This document shows, piece after piece, positions 11,937-25,055 of a DNA stretch of 64,000 nt. The stretch covers positions 992,001 through 1,056,000 of the forward strand of contig JAKFAO010000001.1 of the NCBI GenBank assembly GCA_021527695.1. Direction: 5' to 3'. Under the pieces are notes generated by a model. The model ran no database searches and was not told the origin of the DNA. It was given only the letters and a program-made list of their open reading frames with translations. Source of the stretch: Naematelia aurantialba (Eukaryota > Basidiomycota > Tremellomycetes > Tremellales > Naemateliaceae). Every line of letters begins with the position of its first letter. The stretch's first letter is position 1. The translations under genes were made by a program, and so were the position numbers.

Positions 11937-12509
11937 CGCAGTAAATATTCAGTCGACGAGGACGGAGCGATATCGATGGATATCGCACGTATGCGGACAG
12001 ACCAGATGTATAGGTCGTGAATGACTGTCTTGAGAGTTCGTTGGGCTGGATGGAGCCGTTCTCTCGTCTCGAGGGTACGTACAAAGGCGGAAGAGGAGGA
12101 CAAGTGCGTTATGAGAATGTCAGAAAGCTCACTGCCCACATCGCTCGAGGGGTATATACAAGGGATGAGAGAGGGAGGGAGATATGTCGATGAACAGCAG
12201 AATATATCAACTTTTGAGTGAGCTCGCCAAGCTCGCCTGACTGTTTTTCCGTCGGAAAAAGTGATTAGGCAGGCATCGGAGAGATGACCAGCGCTAAAAC
12301 GCCACGTCATTCGCCACTTGCTTGTCTTTGCAGGTGGAGGCATCCCACTCTTCCGCTCTCTTTCATCGTCGCATGGCGACTTGGCCACAACGAGACTGCT
12401 CAAGAGTAGCCACTATTGCCTGATTGGCAGATCGTGCTGTCGGGGTCGACCGTCTTTCTTGCGTGGTCCTAGCGATTCGGGGAAAGCGCGCAAATCTGGC
12501 TTCTTCAAT
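11937..12509. promoter_or_regulatory. Divergent promoter region, PQ-loop gene and PCM1
   Basis: 573 bp between two start codons pointing away from each other, so it must hold both promoters. I see no coding segment here and no clear known element. Confidence 0.6.
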
Positions 12510-13698
12510 ATGGCCTGGACGTGCAGTGGACGTACCAACGAGGAGGTGGGTGACACTGCAGTCTTCCAGCGTATCTCAACGTAGGATTCGCTCCGCGATC
12601 GCCACATACATCCACGATATAATCTACTGTATCCTGGGAGAGAATCAGACTGTTCTGCTCGCTGCACCAAGAGCAAGGCGTGAATGACCTGCTGATCTGC
12701 AATAGTTGATTAACCGTCTCCTCGCCAATGGCCTCATTCACTCTCCGCAGGTAGCTGATGTGGGCAATTTGTCATGTGTAATGCTCTGCTCATCGAAGCT
12801 AGGCAATGCGCAAAGTTGATCGCCAGAACTATGTGCCAGATACTTCATCAGCGTACCAGGACTCGCCTCAGTCAGCTGCGACCGGCTATCTCGTACCATA
12901 GCTGACTGGCACCTTTCCCAGGAAGATAGGATTCAATGCTACAATCAGTGCACCCCACATGCATGCGCATGCTGTGGAGAATCTACTCCCATTTCTTCCA
13001 CCTGCAAACAAGAAGGGAGGCGCTATACTTGATGTCGGATCTGGGTCGGGGTACTGTACGTCTCGCGCCAGGTTGTAGCGTACCATACAGAGTTGTGCGG
13101 GCTCATATCATTGTAGTGACCGCTGTGCTGCATCATCTCGCACCGCATGCTACGGTTGTGGGGATCGATCATCTGCAGGGTCTGGTGGATCTAGCCAAAG
13201 ATAATATCAGAAAGGACGGGCTAAAGCTCGGCACGGGAGAGGGTCAGGTGGAGATTGTGTGCGGTGATGGACGCTTAGGTGTGTCGCCACTCGCTGAGCA
13301 TTAGAAAGAGCTGATCAGGAGAACCAGGATCCCCAAAACATGGTCAGCTTTTAATAATACACGCATTGTTATAGCTAACATCCCCAGCACCGTTTCAAAT
13401 TATCCACGTCGGCGCTGCAGCGCCAGAAATCCCACAACCTTTGATCGATCAAGTCAGTAAACCGCCCGTGACTCTGCGCATGTAGCTGATCGAATCGTAG
13501 CTCGCCAAGCCGGGCCGGATGTTCATTCCGGTCGGCGTAGGCTCACAGGACATCTGGCAGGTCGACAAGGACGAGAATGGCGCTGTGAAACGGACGAAAC
13601 TCTTTGGTGTCATGGTAAGTTGCTCGAAGACGAGCACATAGCTGAGAAAGCAGTATGTCCCGTTGACCGATGCGAGGAAGCAATGGCGAGAGGGTTGA
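12510..13698 (+). CDS. PCM1: Protein-L-isoaspartate O-methyltransferase
   Basis: Repairs age-damaged proteins by methylating L-isoaspartyl residues, using S-adenosylmethionine. The gene is cut into nine exons: 12510-12545, 12706-12759, 12803-12870, 12922-13055, 13117-13278, 13328-13342, 13388-13452, 13501-13614 and 13654-13698, totalling 230 residues (human PIMT has 227). The order of segments matches PIMT from end to end: [52 protein letters not shown], the SAM-binding [63 protein letters not shown], and [11 protein letters not shown] at the C-terminus. Exon 6 is a 15-nt microexon. Most introns are 43-61 nt, intron 1 is 160 nt, and several donors are GTCAG. Saccharomyces lacks this gene; many other fungi have it. 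The symbol is by homology to bacterial pcm and animal PCMT1. Confidence 0.93.
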
Positions 13699-14121
13699 TT
13701 GTATCATAGCCAGTTGGCAGTGCAGGTTGTGGATCAAGTTTAAAGATTGTTGTAGCGTTCGTTTACCTTACCAGTCGTGTATGCATGATCATCTTTCCTC
13801 GTGTATGTGACTGAAAGCATTCCCATGAGGGAGGGCGTCTGTGGCATTGGGGTACATGTGAGACGCACTGCCGCACGTCCTCGTAAAGTCCATAACGCAA
13901 GGTATCGAAAGTGCTGGATATGTTTGTGATGGCGATACGGCTCTGATTCCTCCTGAGCGCATGCACCGTGGTAAAGAAAGGTATCATTAACTGACCTCAG
14001 CTTCTCCTGCATGAGTCTCCTTGCTCTGAAGCGCCGGTCAGGTCGAGAGGTCTATACCTCGCCTCTCTTCACGGTAGACCCATGGCCTTTCACCTTGCAA
14101 TCCGCGTTCTGCCCAGGCCTT
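13699..14121. other. Convergent intergenic region
   Basis: 423 bp between the 3' ends of PCM1 (+) and the unknown gene (-). No coding or repeat signal was seen. Confidence 0.6.
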
Positions 14122-14898
14122 TCACGCCGACTGAAAGGTGCCAAACTCATCTTTACCGTCCCCAGCTGCCGCATTGCCCACAGCCAGATCCGTGAGACCG
14201 GCCTCTCGGCGGGACGCTCTACCTCGTTCTTGTCGCGCTGTTTCTTCCTGTTCTTCCCGCTCGATGTCCTGCATACTCAAGCCCGGTTCGAGGCGGCTCA
14301 TGAACCGCCGCAAAGCTGCCTCGTCCACTTCCCTTGGATCCCCATCTCCCGTGCGCCGTACATCTCCGATGCCTTGTGCTGCCCCCACCTCTCCGTCCCT
14401 CTCTAGCTCGAAGGAGGTGCCCACGTCGTATTCGAGCGCATTTTCAGCTGTAGCACTTGGATTCGCCCTTCGAAGGCGGCCTGTAAGCTTGAGAGAGTGA
14501 TCACTGGGTCCACCGAGCAGAGTCTCGAGCTCGCCTTCCATGGGAGACAGGGGCGGACTGGGTGGAGGAGCTGCAAAACATGGCAAACATGCCAAGTGGG
14601 CGTGTATGATTTCCATGATCGTCGCGAGAATGTCCCGTCCAGCCCTCTCCCCCGACGTGATGGTACTGCTGCAGAGCATGATGTTGTATAGACGATTGTA
14701 TGTCGACTCGAATCCCCCTCCCGCCGCGTCGAAGCTGTTTCTTGTCGCCTGTTGGTGCCTGGAATGATGACTACGTCATTTTCCTGTTATCGTCTGCACA
14801 AACGTTGACGTCTCTTGGTGGGCAGTGACAAAGCAGCGAAGAGCTCACGACAGCGCGAACATTCCACAAGACAAAGTACAACGACATAGAGACATCAT
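14122..14898 (-). CDS. Unknown protein, back to back with MIR1
   Basis: The 3' exon, 14758-14122, is one open frame. I joined it to a short 5' exon, 14898-14849, through a 90-nt intron, because the junction keeps frame and gives a start codon (228 residues). The short exon is the weak part; an internal start at about 14679 is possible. The N-terminal half is partly hydrophobic or helical (FESTYNRLYNIMLCSS, ILATIMEIIHAHLACL). It is followed by a proline patch and an acidic, charged C-terminal half (EREEQEETARQERGRASRRE), ending FGTFQSA. I do not recognise the family. If the model holds, its start is only 45 bp from the MIR1 start on the other strand. Confidence 0.5.
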
Positions 14899-14943
14899 CT
14901 TTAGACCCCCCCCCCCTTCTCCACATCAACCGTTATAGAAAGA

Positions 14944-16761
14944 ATGGCATCCCCAGCCAAGGCATCGGGCATCGAGCCTCTCACACCCACCTTCACCCTC
15001 AAGGACTATTCGTCGTACTTTCTCGCCGGCGCACTATGCTGTACTCTGTATGTCGCCTGCATCTATTCCGAGAGTGAACCTGGCTGACTTGCGGGAGATC
15101 GCATGGAGGAATGACCCGTATGTCCCCTTCCTAGCAAGACGATCCAGCTTGCTTCCCACATCAGCAAATTCCTGTTCCCACTCCATTCGCTGCCCTGTTA
15201 TTGAAACATACTGCAGATAGCAGTAGAATTCCACCCTTGATGGCCCTCGGATATGAACCCCACTGACGTTGCGCAGCCATCGACGTCGTCAAGACCAGAA
15301 TCCAGATCGACCCGGCGCTCAGGGGCAACGGATTACTCGTTGCCGGCCGCAAAATCGTCGCTGCGGAAGGAGCGGCAGGGCTCCTGACTGGTTTCGGACC
15401 GACGGCAGTCGGGTATCTCTTGCAGGGTGGTGCCAAATTTGCCGGGTACGAAGCTGCTGTGAGTTTCTCCTCTCTCACGTGTGAAGGCTTTTAGCCTGGC
15501 AAGGCGATGAAACAGGGAGAAGGAAGACGGCGAGTAATAGATAAAGAGGAAGGAACGAGGTGGAGGGGACATTACAGAGAAAATAGCAAGAAGCGGAGAC
15601 CCGTAAGAAGGAAGAGGAAAGGAAGGAGAAATGAGGGAGGAACGTGCACGAAGACGGAAAGAGACGATGGCCTTCTGAGGTATTTCATGGTTAGGCGGCT
15701 CCAGTGGACGGGATGTCAGGTTCCATAGCACGGCTTTTGGAGTGAAGGAGGGCAGATGACCGTCCAATTCGAAGGGTCCAGGAAACTCCAGGACTTCGCA
15801 TCTCACACTGACGCCCCACAGAAAAAGTCTCTCGTCGACCTGGCGGGCAGCAAAGAAGCGGCAATCCAGAATCGAACGGCCATCTATCTCGGTGGTGCGA
15901 CCATTGCCGAGTAGGAGCCTCTTTCGGATCTCTTTCGATCCACTGACGCTGTCAACAGATTCTTTGCCGACATCCTCCTCACTCCTGCCGAAGCCACTCG
16001 TATCCGCCTCGTCTCTGATCCTAAGGTCTGTCTCACCATCACAGACAGGCAATTTGGTGCTGATTATTATCCAGTATGCCAGTGGGCTGGTATCGGGATT
16101 CACCAAGATCTTGCGCACTGAAGGTGTCGGATCGCTCTACGCCGGATTCATCCCCATCCTCTGCAAACAAGTTCCATATGCTATCGGTGAGACTGCTTTG
16201 TCTCCTATAAGGTCTTCGATCTGACATATTTAGGTCAATTCACGGTCAACGAACGATGTACCGAGTACATTTACAACCAAATGACACCTGAGACGAGGCA
16301 GAGTCTAGGCGCAACGTCCAAGTTTGGTATCACACTAGGCTCCGGTATCATCGCCGGCTTTGCTGCTGCTGTCCTCTCCCACGTCAGTCGTGCTGCCGCG
16401 TCTATAGGAAGATTTAAATGCTGAGGACCGTATAGCCTGCCGATACCCTTCTCTCCCAGATCAACAAGGGTCACGGACCAAAGGGATCGATGGTGTATCG
16501 CCTGGTGACGCTAGGGAAAGAAGCTGGCTTCCGGGGACTCTTCGCTGGACTCGGGCCGAGGATGGGTGAGTGGAGTTGCAGCTCTTCACAGTCTCGATTG
16601 GTTCAGGGTATTGGGCTGACCAATCCCCAGTCATGACTGCTGGTCTCGTGTCGTCGCAGTTTATCATGTACGGCTACATCAAGACTGCGCTGGGTGCGCC
16701 GGCAGGGGTGGAGATTCACAAGGCGGACGCGGTCGCGCCGCCGTCGTCTGGAGGACATTAG
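14944..16761 (+). CDS. MIR1: Mitochondrial phosphate carrier
   Basis: Inner-membrane carrier (SLC25 family) that brings phosphate into the matrix for ATP synthesis. Exons 14944-15047, 15098-15117, 15277-15458, 15822-15910, 15959-16025, 16075-16186, 16234-16382, 16436-16565 and 16631-16761 give 327 residues, the normal length. The carrier signature PxDxxKxR appears as [20 protein letters not shown], assembled across the 20-nt exon 2 that encodes SHGGMTP. The second repeat has [15 protein letters not shown], and the third has [12 protein letters not shown]. Phosphate-carrier-type segments are [34 protein letters not shown] and [20 protein letters not shown]. There is no long presequence. Intron 3 (15459-15821, 363 nt) is long and its first half is purine-rich; the other introns are 47-159 nt. 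Confidence 0.95.
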
Positions 16762-17009
16762 AAGGTGTGCATGTCGCAAGGCGGAGTCTGTTCTTTTCAT
16801 ACGGGACGGATGCGTATAGAAGTGATGCTCGTTACCATGTCATGTCATCTCGTCTCTCTGCCTCGGTCAGTGGCCAGTTCTAAAGGTTTCCCACGGTGGT
16901 CGCCGCCGGGCCTTACCTTCGAGTCCTCGTATTGTTCCTTGCACCAGTCTCGACGTCTCTGTAACCCTTTCAACGTGATCGCTTCCTTGACCTTGCGTCA
17001 GACGACACA

Positions 17010-17987
17010 ATGGCCACAGAGATGGACATTGATCCGCCCTCGACCGCGTCGACCGCGGCGGCGTCCAAGATCGTCGCTGTGGCAGGTGACAGGAAACCCC
17101 GCTTCGAGGTGAAGAAGGTATGTCTCTTCTTCGCTCTTGCCTTTCTTGCGTTGCCCAAGCTGCGAGAGCCGCGCGTAGTTGTCGATGGGCGATTGTCCTG
17201 GTCGTCGTTATACTGGTTTCCGTTGTCGTCGTGATGATCGTCGGGGTCGTGGTGGTCGAGGTCGGGGTGGTCGTGGTTGTGGTCGAGGTCGTCGTCGACG
17301 TCGTCGTGGTCCTCTTTATTCAGATGTAAAGAAAGGACGCTGACGGAGCCTTAGTGGAATGCAGTCGCGCTCTGGGCATGGGGTGAGTCACGAGTCCCGT
17401 CTGGCCGACTCGTGCTTGATCTGCGATGGATGGCGAGTATGTGCGTGCTGATCTATCATCAAGATATCGTCGTGGATAACTGTGCCATCTGCCGCAACCA
17501 CATTATGGATCTCTGTGAGTCTGCCCGTCCTCAGAGCAGCCGTGGCGGCCTTGTTGCTACTTGTCCTCAGAGTGGCCGTAACGGTCTTGCTGCCGCTATT
17601 GGTCACAATTCGCCCCGCCTGACATGGTCGGCTTGGCGGAGACGCTGATACTTCTGTAGGCATCGAATGCCAGGCGAACCAAGGCGCAGACAGCGAAGGA
17701 TGCACGGTCGCATGGGGTATTTGCAATGTCAGCTAAACCGTGTGCTTCGAGCGCACCTAGCTGACGGACGTAGCACGCGTTCCACTTTCACTGCATCTCG
17801 CGTTGGCTCAAGACACGCCATGGTGAGTTTACTGCCACTCGGGCATCATCGGAAGTCAGCTCACGTCACGCCCAGTGTGCCCGTTGGACAAGTACGTGCC
17901 GTCTTGCCGCCCTACTGTAAGCCTAGACCGCAGAATGCTGACAGTGTGGACAGCCGGCAATGGGAGTTGCAGAAATATGGCCGATAG
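17010..17987 (+). CDS. RBX1: RING-box protein 1 (cullin-RING ligase subunit)
   Basis: RING-H2 subunit that docks E2 enzymes (and the NEDD8/Rub1 E2) on cullins; nuclear and cytosolic. Exons 17010-17117, 17355-17382, 17464-17514, 17660-17727, 17774-17822, 17876-17891 and 17954-17987 give 117 residues (human RBX1 has 108). After a short N-terminal tail rich in Ala, Ser and Thr the RBX1 pattern is complete: [71 protein letters not shown], and WELQKYGR at the stop. All Zn-binding Cys/His positions and the extra RBX-type Cys cluster are present. Exon 6 is 16 nt. Intron 1 (237 nt) has a GTCGTGGTCG-rich low-complexity tract near 17180-17320. Confidence 0.95.
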
Positions 17988-18154
17988 GTTCTCTGACTTT
18001 CGTACTTCTGCACTGTATCATACGAGATGGATCACGCTGTCATGCTGGGTATCCAGGATCTGTGAACGCCATTATGCGTTTATAGCCCTGTGCCTCGTCT
18101 GCAGAGGCTCCAGCCCAGTGATGACTCCTACGTCGTTGTGGTGGGTGTCTCGTG

Positions 18155-20107
<1,953 letters not shown>

Positions 20108-20606
20108 TGCTCTGCACCCTCAGTCTGCGCCCGCCAGTCTGCGTCCGCCAGTCTCCGCTCTCCAGTCTGTGCCCGCCGGTCTGGGCCTAGTCTGTGCTCG
20201 CCAGTCTGCGCTCTCCAGTCTTCGAGGCTCCAGACTCAACCCGGAGTTCGAACAGAGTTTTGGCGTCACCAGCGAACCCAGCCCAAGCACACAAGCCACC
20301 AAGCTCGTCCTAGTCGTCCTAGTCCTCCGAGGCGCTGTCACTCTGTCCCAAAAACCGTTCACGAGTGAAATATTGTTGTCAAACGTGCTCTGCCCGACTT
20401 TTTTTCCTTCTCCTCGAACCCGTGCCTGGGTTGATTCCTACGAAACGAGCACCGCCGGTTGCACAGATGACATCGACGAGCAACGTCCACGAGGTGCAAT
20501 GCATTCACAGTCCAGAGGGACACGGCCAACCTATAGATCGTGCAGAGTAGACCGTCTATTACCCGTACAGTACAACACGCCCCCGCTGCAGACTCCCTCG
20601 GCATCT
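20108..20606. other. Intergenic region between TAZ1 and VPS34 with CCAGTCTG minisatellite
   Basis: 499 bp upstream of TAZ1 and downstream of VPS34. At about 20112-20225 a degenerate 10-20 bp unit containing CGCCAGTCTG recurs about seven times, immediately before the TAZ1 start. No gene is seen. Confidence 0.7.
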
Positions 20607-23600
20607 CTAATCGCGCAAATACTGCGCCCTGGAAACCATCAGCCACATCTTCAAGCGTACAGGATCGCGCCTGACCAATCGTGGATCCTGTCGAATACAA
20701 CAGTGAGATACGACGTGTCGTTCAGCAACACCTCAAACTGCTTGATGGCGTCCTCCTCGCTCAGATCAAGCATGAATTTCTCTTGGACCTGCAAGATAAA
20801 CAATCGCACTAGTCAACCAAACGCGGCCCACGGCGGACACGCCTGCTCACCTTCCACACCGCCTTGTCCGGCTCGAGCTGTATGTCCTGTATCCCAGCAT
20901 CGACCATGAGCGCCACGAGATTCAAGATGAGGTTTGCGTTCTTGCGCAAACACATGAAAGCGGTATAACACAGGCTCTGAAACCGCGCATAGTGCGACGA
21001 GGACGTGCCGCCCATGGCATCGACCATCTCTTTGCACACTTTGACCGGCGGCGGGTAAGGCTTCGGATCGCGCCCGAGAATGTACCCAAAGTCGACGTGG
21101 AAAAAGTGTCCTGCGGCATGTCAGCTCGAACACCTCTTGGATGAAACGACCACGGCAGCACAAGGTGCGCAGCTCTGGAATACAACACGCCGGTCGACAA
21201 GATGACCACATACCGTCCGGGGAGAGCATGAGATTATCCAAGTGCCTGTCGCCGACGCCAAGAACATACGTCAAGACCGAATAGCCCGCTATCAATGTCA
21301 ATCAGTAAACCATCTCTCCAGTGGTACAGAAACGACTTGCCGCAGCTGCGGATAAACGTGTCCAATACCCCCGTCTCGATTCCAAAGCTCCCCAGTGCTC
21401 CATCATCCGCATGATCGACTCTGAGATAGTTCTGCAGACTCCCGTGTTCCGCCATGATAGCAGCGAGACTCTTGCTCGGCACGAACTGGATCATACCTTC
21501 CACCGCTGAAGTCGCCAGCACGCTATACGGGCTCAATCGGAGATCGAGGTTCTCGCGCCGAAGCAGTCGATCCATCAGCGTGAAGAGTTGGATCACCAGC
21601 TGATCCTGCCGCAGATCGTCGCCGTTCTTGAAGATGATCGGATAGTCGGGATTCACAATCGTCACGTCCTCTTCTGGGGCTCGACTCGGCTCCGTCGTCG
21701 TTTCGAACCATAACAGGAGCGGGACGAGGTTCGACTTGAAGACGGAAGACTTGTCCGCCAAGATCGATGTTACTTGGACACGCGCGTCGAGGGGGAGCGG
21801 CAGCGGCGCCGGGAGCGGGCAGAGGCCGTGCTTGGGATCCGAAATGTAATTACGGAGCTTTTCAATCTTCTTTGAACGGGCATCTTTCGAAGCACGGATA
21901 TCTCTCGCTCGGATCGACAACGTCTCAACAAGCTCCCCTTGCCGCTTCAAAACGTCACGTTGAGCCGCTCCGTCCGGAATCTGTCATCAGCTGGACGAAT
22001 TCAGAAATCTCACCTCCTGGAGCTTCTTCTGGAAACGGAATGCCACTTTGGCATACATTTTGCCCGCTGGAAGCCGACTGTCACATTCGATCATGAGGTA
22101 CCAGTGCAGTGCGGTGCCGAGAACCGGATTCGCTGCAGCTCGGTCGATGAGAAACTGTGATAATCCTGAATCGCCATCATCTGACCCTGGCGGGTCTCGG
22201 CGCCGATGAGTGGTTCTGCTTCCGCGCATGGACTGTGACGGGCTGGCAGACTCAAACTTCAGTGCTTGCACAAGTTGCAAAAGATACAGTAGCAACTCCT
22301 GCTTGACGTTAGTGGGTCCATTGCGCTCGCGCCTTCGACTGACCTCGTCATCTGCCCTCTCCAGCCGTCTCACAGCAAATGCCCGGACCCGACGGTCGTA
22401 GAAACCGGGGCCCAGCAATTCGAGCGCGTCGTCCATACCGACATCCTGGCCCCAGAGCGGCAGGAGCTTCTCCACCGCTTGCTTTGCTTCGACTGGATCG
22501 GACCACGTCACGCACTTGAGGAATTTGGTGAGAGACCGAGGGGAACGGAAGAGCGAGAACCGGAACTTCCACAGCAAGTCCTTGTCGAGGGCGGAGAGCG
22601 GGGCAGTAGGCGGGAGCCGGAATATATCCTATGTCCGACGTGTCAGCATGTACATCATGTCGAAGCGGTAGCTTGGTAGCATACATTGAGTCGATCCCTG
22701 TCGGAGGGTCCAGGCTTGAGGTCCTTGCCCTGGTCGCCTAAGCGCTGGGAGCGGAGGAGCTTGCGGTGTTTGATCTCGACCGGATTCTCGCGCCACGAGT
22801 CCGGATCGTAGATCCTCCAGATGTGTGCTTCCTTCTCGAGCAGGTCTGCAGGAAGGCCTGACACCACTTGGGGATTTTGCGTGGGCGGGGCCAGGACCGG
22901 GGGCGGCGGCAGGGGAATGGGACTCTCCTGTGCGCCAATGTCAGCTCTTCGCCCAAGACGCCTTGGTGTCAAGCTAACCTGTTCGGAGAAGACGACGGGA
23001 AAGTCGAAGCGGGGCAGATCGATGTATAAATAGAGCTTGTCCGACTTGCTCGCCTCGGCCTACGGGCAATAGTCAACTGTAAGCCCCCGCAAAGAGTGTG
23101 CTATGACTCACGGCATGGACTTTCTCAATCTGCCGAAAAGCAAGCCTGTCGAGCCAGTCGATCTGCACCACGTCTCCTCGATCCCATTCCTTCATGAGCT
23201 GAGGCGATCAGCGGCTGCTGGGCAAAGGAAAGCCAGGATGGATCTTACACGCTCGAGACGGCCCATCTCGTCCTTGCCTTCGAGCTCAGGGACCTCGCTG
23301 GGTGTGGTAGACTCTGGGGACGGGTCTGCCTCGACACCACGGTGGACGAACAGCCGCTGTTGCCCTCTCTTGAGTGTCCTGGGATATTCAGCGTGGACGC
23401 TTATACGGCTGCATAGGAGGGTTGAGGGCGGGTCACGCACCGTTTAGGCGTAAAGAGCTTCATGGTCGTGCCGCCGACGGGGACCGGTTTCCCGGGACCT
23501 TGCACGTCCCATATTGTGAAGACTATCTGCGAGCTGAGCAGCAGGGATGGGTAGGTGATGGGTAGGACGATGGTCTGTTTCCACCTATCGCCGCGGTCAG

Positions 23601-24397
23601 CATGCGGCTTCTACTGGGGTCGAGGTAGGCCAGGTGGGGACTTGGGATGCAATCCCCAGAGTATGGTGGATTCGTATGCCACTCACGTGTAGGTCTTTCG
23701 GAACTCTTTCCACGCCGTCCGGAAGGGGAGGGTTGATTCTTTGCCGTCGGCATATAGCTGGCAGGTGATGTAGAGGTCTGACAGGTCTCTTGGTGATGTT
23801 AGTGATGCTTTTCTAGATGCAGGACACTGATTGTGGAGGTAATACACTACTTGTGGAAAGTACACTGAATGTGGAGGCAATGCACTGCTTGTGGATGCGA
23901 TGCACTAGTGGAGAATGAGATACACAAGATGTAGATGTAACCCACTATGCGTGGATGCGAGGGAGAAGAGTGAGCAGGACGGGGGATGGACGGAGGCTGC
24001 AGGGGAAGGCTGTAGGGGAAGGCTGTAGGGGCAGGGAATGTGCTCGACTCACTCCGACTGAGTGCCGGTGTGCCGCAATTCTGGATGATCCAAGAGATCA
24101 GAGTACGGCCGCCGGGGGATGTCGCCTTCGAGCGAAGTTCTGCACCGTGAGCTGCACGTCCGTTTACTGTATCACAGGGTAGCATGGGTCTAGGTGTGTA
24201 TCACAGGGTAGTATGGGTGTAGGTTTGGTGTCGACATGTGCCACAGGGGAGTAAGGGGAGTAAGGGGAGTAAGGGGAGTAAGGGGTGTCTGGGAGTGTCG
24301 AGGCGCGAGCAACCCACATCTTCAGAGCGACATGAGACTTGAGGTCACACAGCCGGGCAAACGAGTAATCTTTGTCCCGTGCGGGGTCGAGCTGCAT
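20607..24397 (-). CDS. VPS34: Phosphatidylinositol 3-kinase, class III
   Basis: Makes PI3P for endosomal sorting and autophagy, in complex with Vps15 and Vps30/Atg6. Fifteen minus-strand exons: 24397-24318, 24139-24053, 23788-23687, 23584-23441, 23378-23249, 23198-23112, 23059-22979, 22927-22685, 22628-22344, 22298-22014, 21980-21341, 21288-21214, 21110-20851, 20788-20676 and 20628-20607, giving 877 residues (yeast has 875). A C2 domain comes first ([52 protein letters not shown]). The helical PIK domain ([36 protein letters not shown]) follows, then the kinase domain with [45 protein letters not shown]. The C-terminal lipid-binding helix ends DRIHDWAQYLRD, recovered only by splicing to a 22-nt last exon. 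Intron 10 is 33 nt and intron 11 (21289-21340) is GC-AG. Confidence 0.95.
23812..24000. repeat. Degenerate minisatellite in VPS34 intron 2
   Basis: On the plus strand a unit of about 20-25 bases resembling TGTGGAGGCAATGCACTACT is repeated with many changes, then grades into further degenerate copies. It makes up most of the 264-nt intron (23789-24052). Confidence 0.7.
24243..24285. repeat. 9-bp tandem repeat in VPS34 intron 1
   Basis: The unit GGGGAGTAA occurs four to five times head to tail. Just left of it (24168-24225) the sequence ATCACAGGGTAG-ATGGGTCTAGG is present twice. Both lie in intron 1 (24140-24317). Confidence 0.85.
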
Positions 24398-25055
24398 CCT
24401 GTCTGTCTCCCTCTCTCGCTTCCCAGCCTCTCAGGCCCACAGGCTCGGGCGCTGATGCTGAAACGCAAGACGGTTGCTGCAAGTGCTAGACTGGTGCCGG
24501 AGCTGATGCTGGAACGCACGACTGGTGCTGCAAGTGCTAGACTGGTGCCGGAGGTGCTAGACTGGTGCCGGAGGTGATGCTGGACACGCAAGACGGGTTG
24601 GAAAAGCAAGACTGACGCTGGAACCTAAATTGCCTGTCGTCGAGGTGCTGCCGGTATCCCCTCGGACTGGGATCATCGCATCCTTGCTACTTGTCAAGAC
24701 GATGCGCTCCAACGTCTCGATAATCACCCTCGACAACAATCAGCACGCTGGAGACCCCGGTCAATAACACCATGACGTGGCTTTTACCTCGACGTCCTCA
24801 GCGTCGCCTTCACACATCGGCTAACGATCGATCACCTCGCACCAGCCTTGCAGCCAACATATACAGACCGACCAACAAGCACGGGCCATCAACAATGTCA
24901 TCATGCACTATGCTACAACGTATGAACATGTAATCTGCCTTCTCTGATCTCGAACCATCCCACGTCCACTCGCCGTCCGCTGATAACCATACCTCCCCGT
25001 CCACCTCCACATCCATCTCTCCCACCAGACTCATCGTCGCCTCCGCCCACCACTC
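24398..25055. other. Intergenic region upstream of VPS34 with minisatellite
   Basis: 658 bp between the VPS34 start and the stop of the acidic protein gene. At about 24450-24610 there are imperfect tandem repeats built from TGCTAGACTGGTGCCGGAG and GATGCTGGAACGCA. These would lie in the VPS34 promoter. The rest shows no gene. Confidence 0.7.

Noticed and set aside
15333..16118. Minus-strand ORF of 261 codons
   Set aside because: Antisense to MIR1 exons 3-6; MIR1 itself is strongly supported.
20651..20675. Alternative VPS34 C-terminus ending SGAILYA
   Set aside because: Splicing out 20629-20675 gives DWAQYLRD, which fits the conserved VPS34 end; the read-through version does not.
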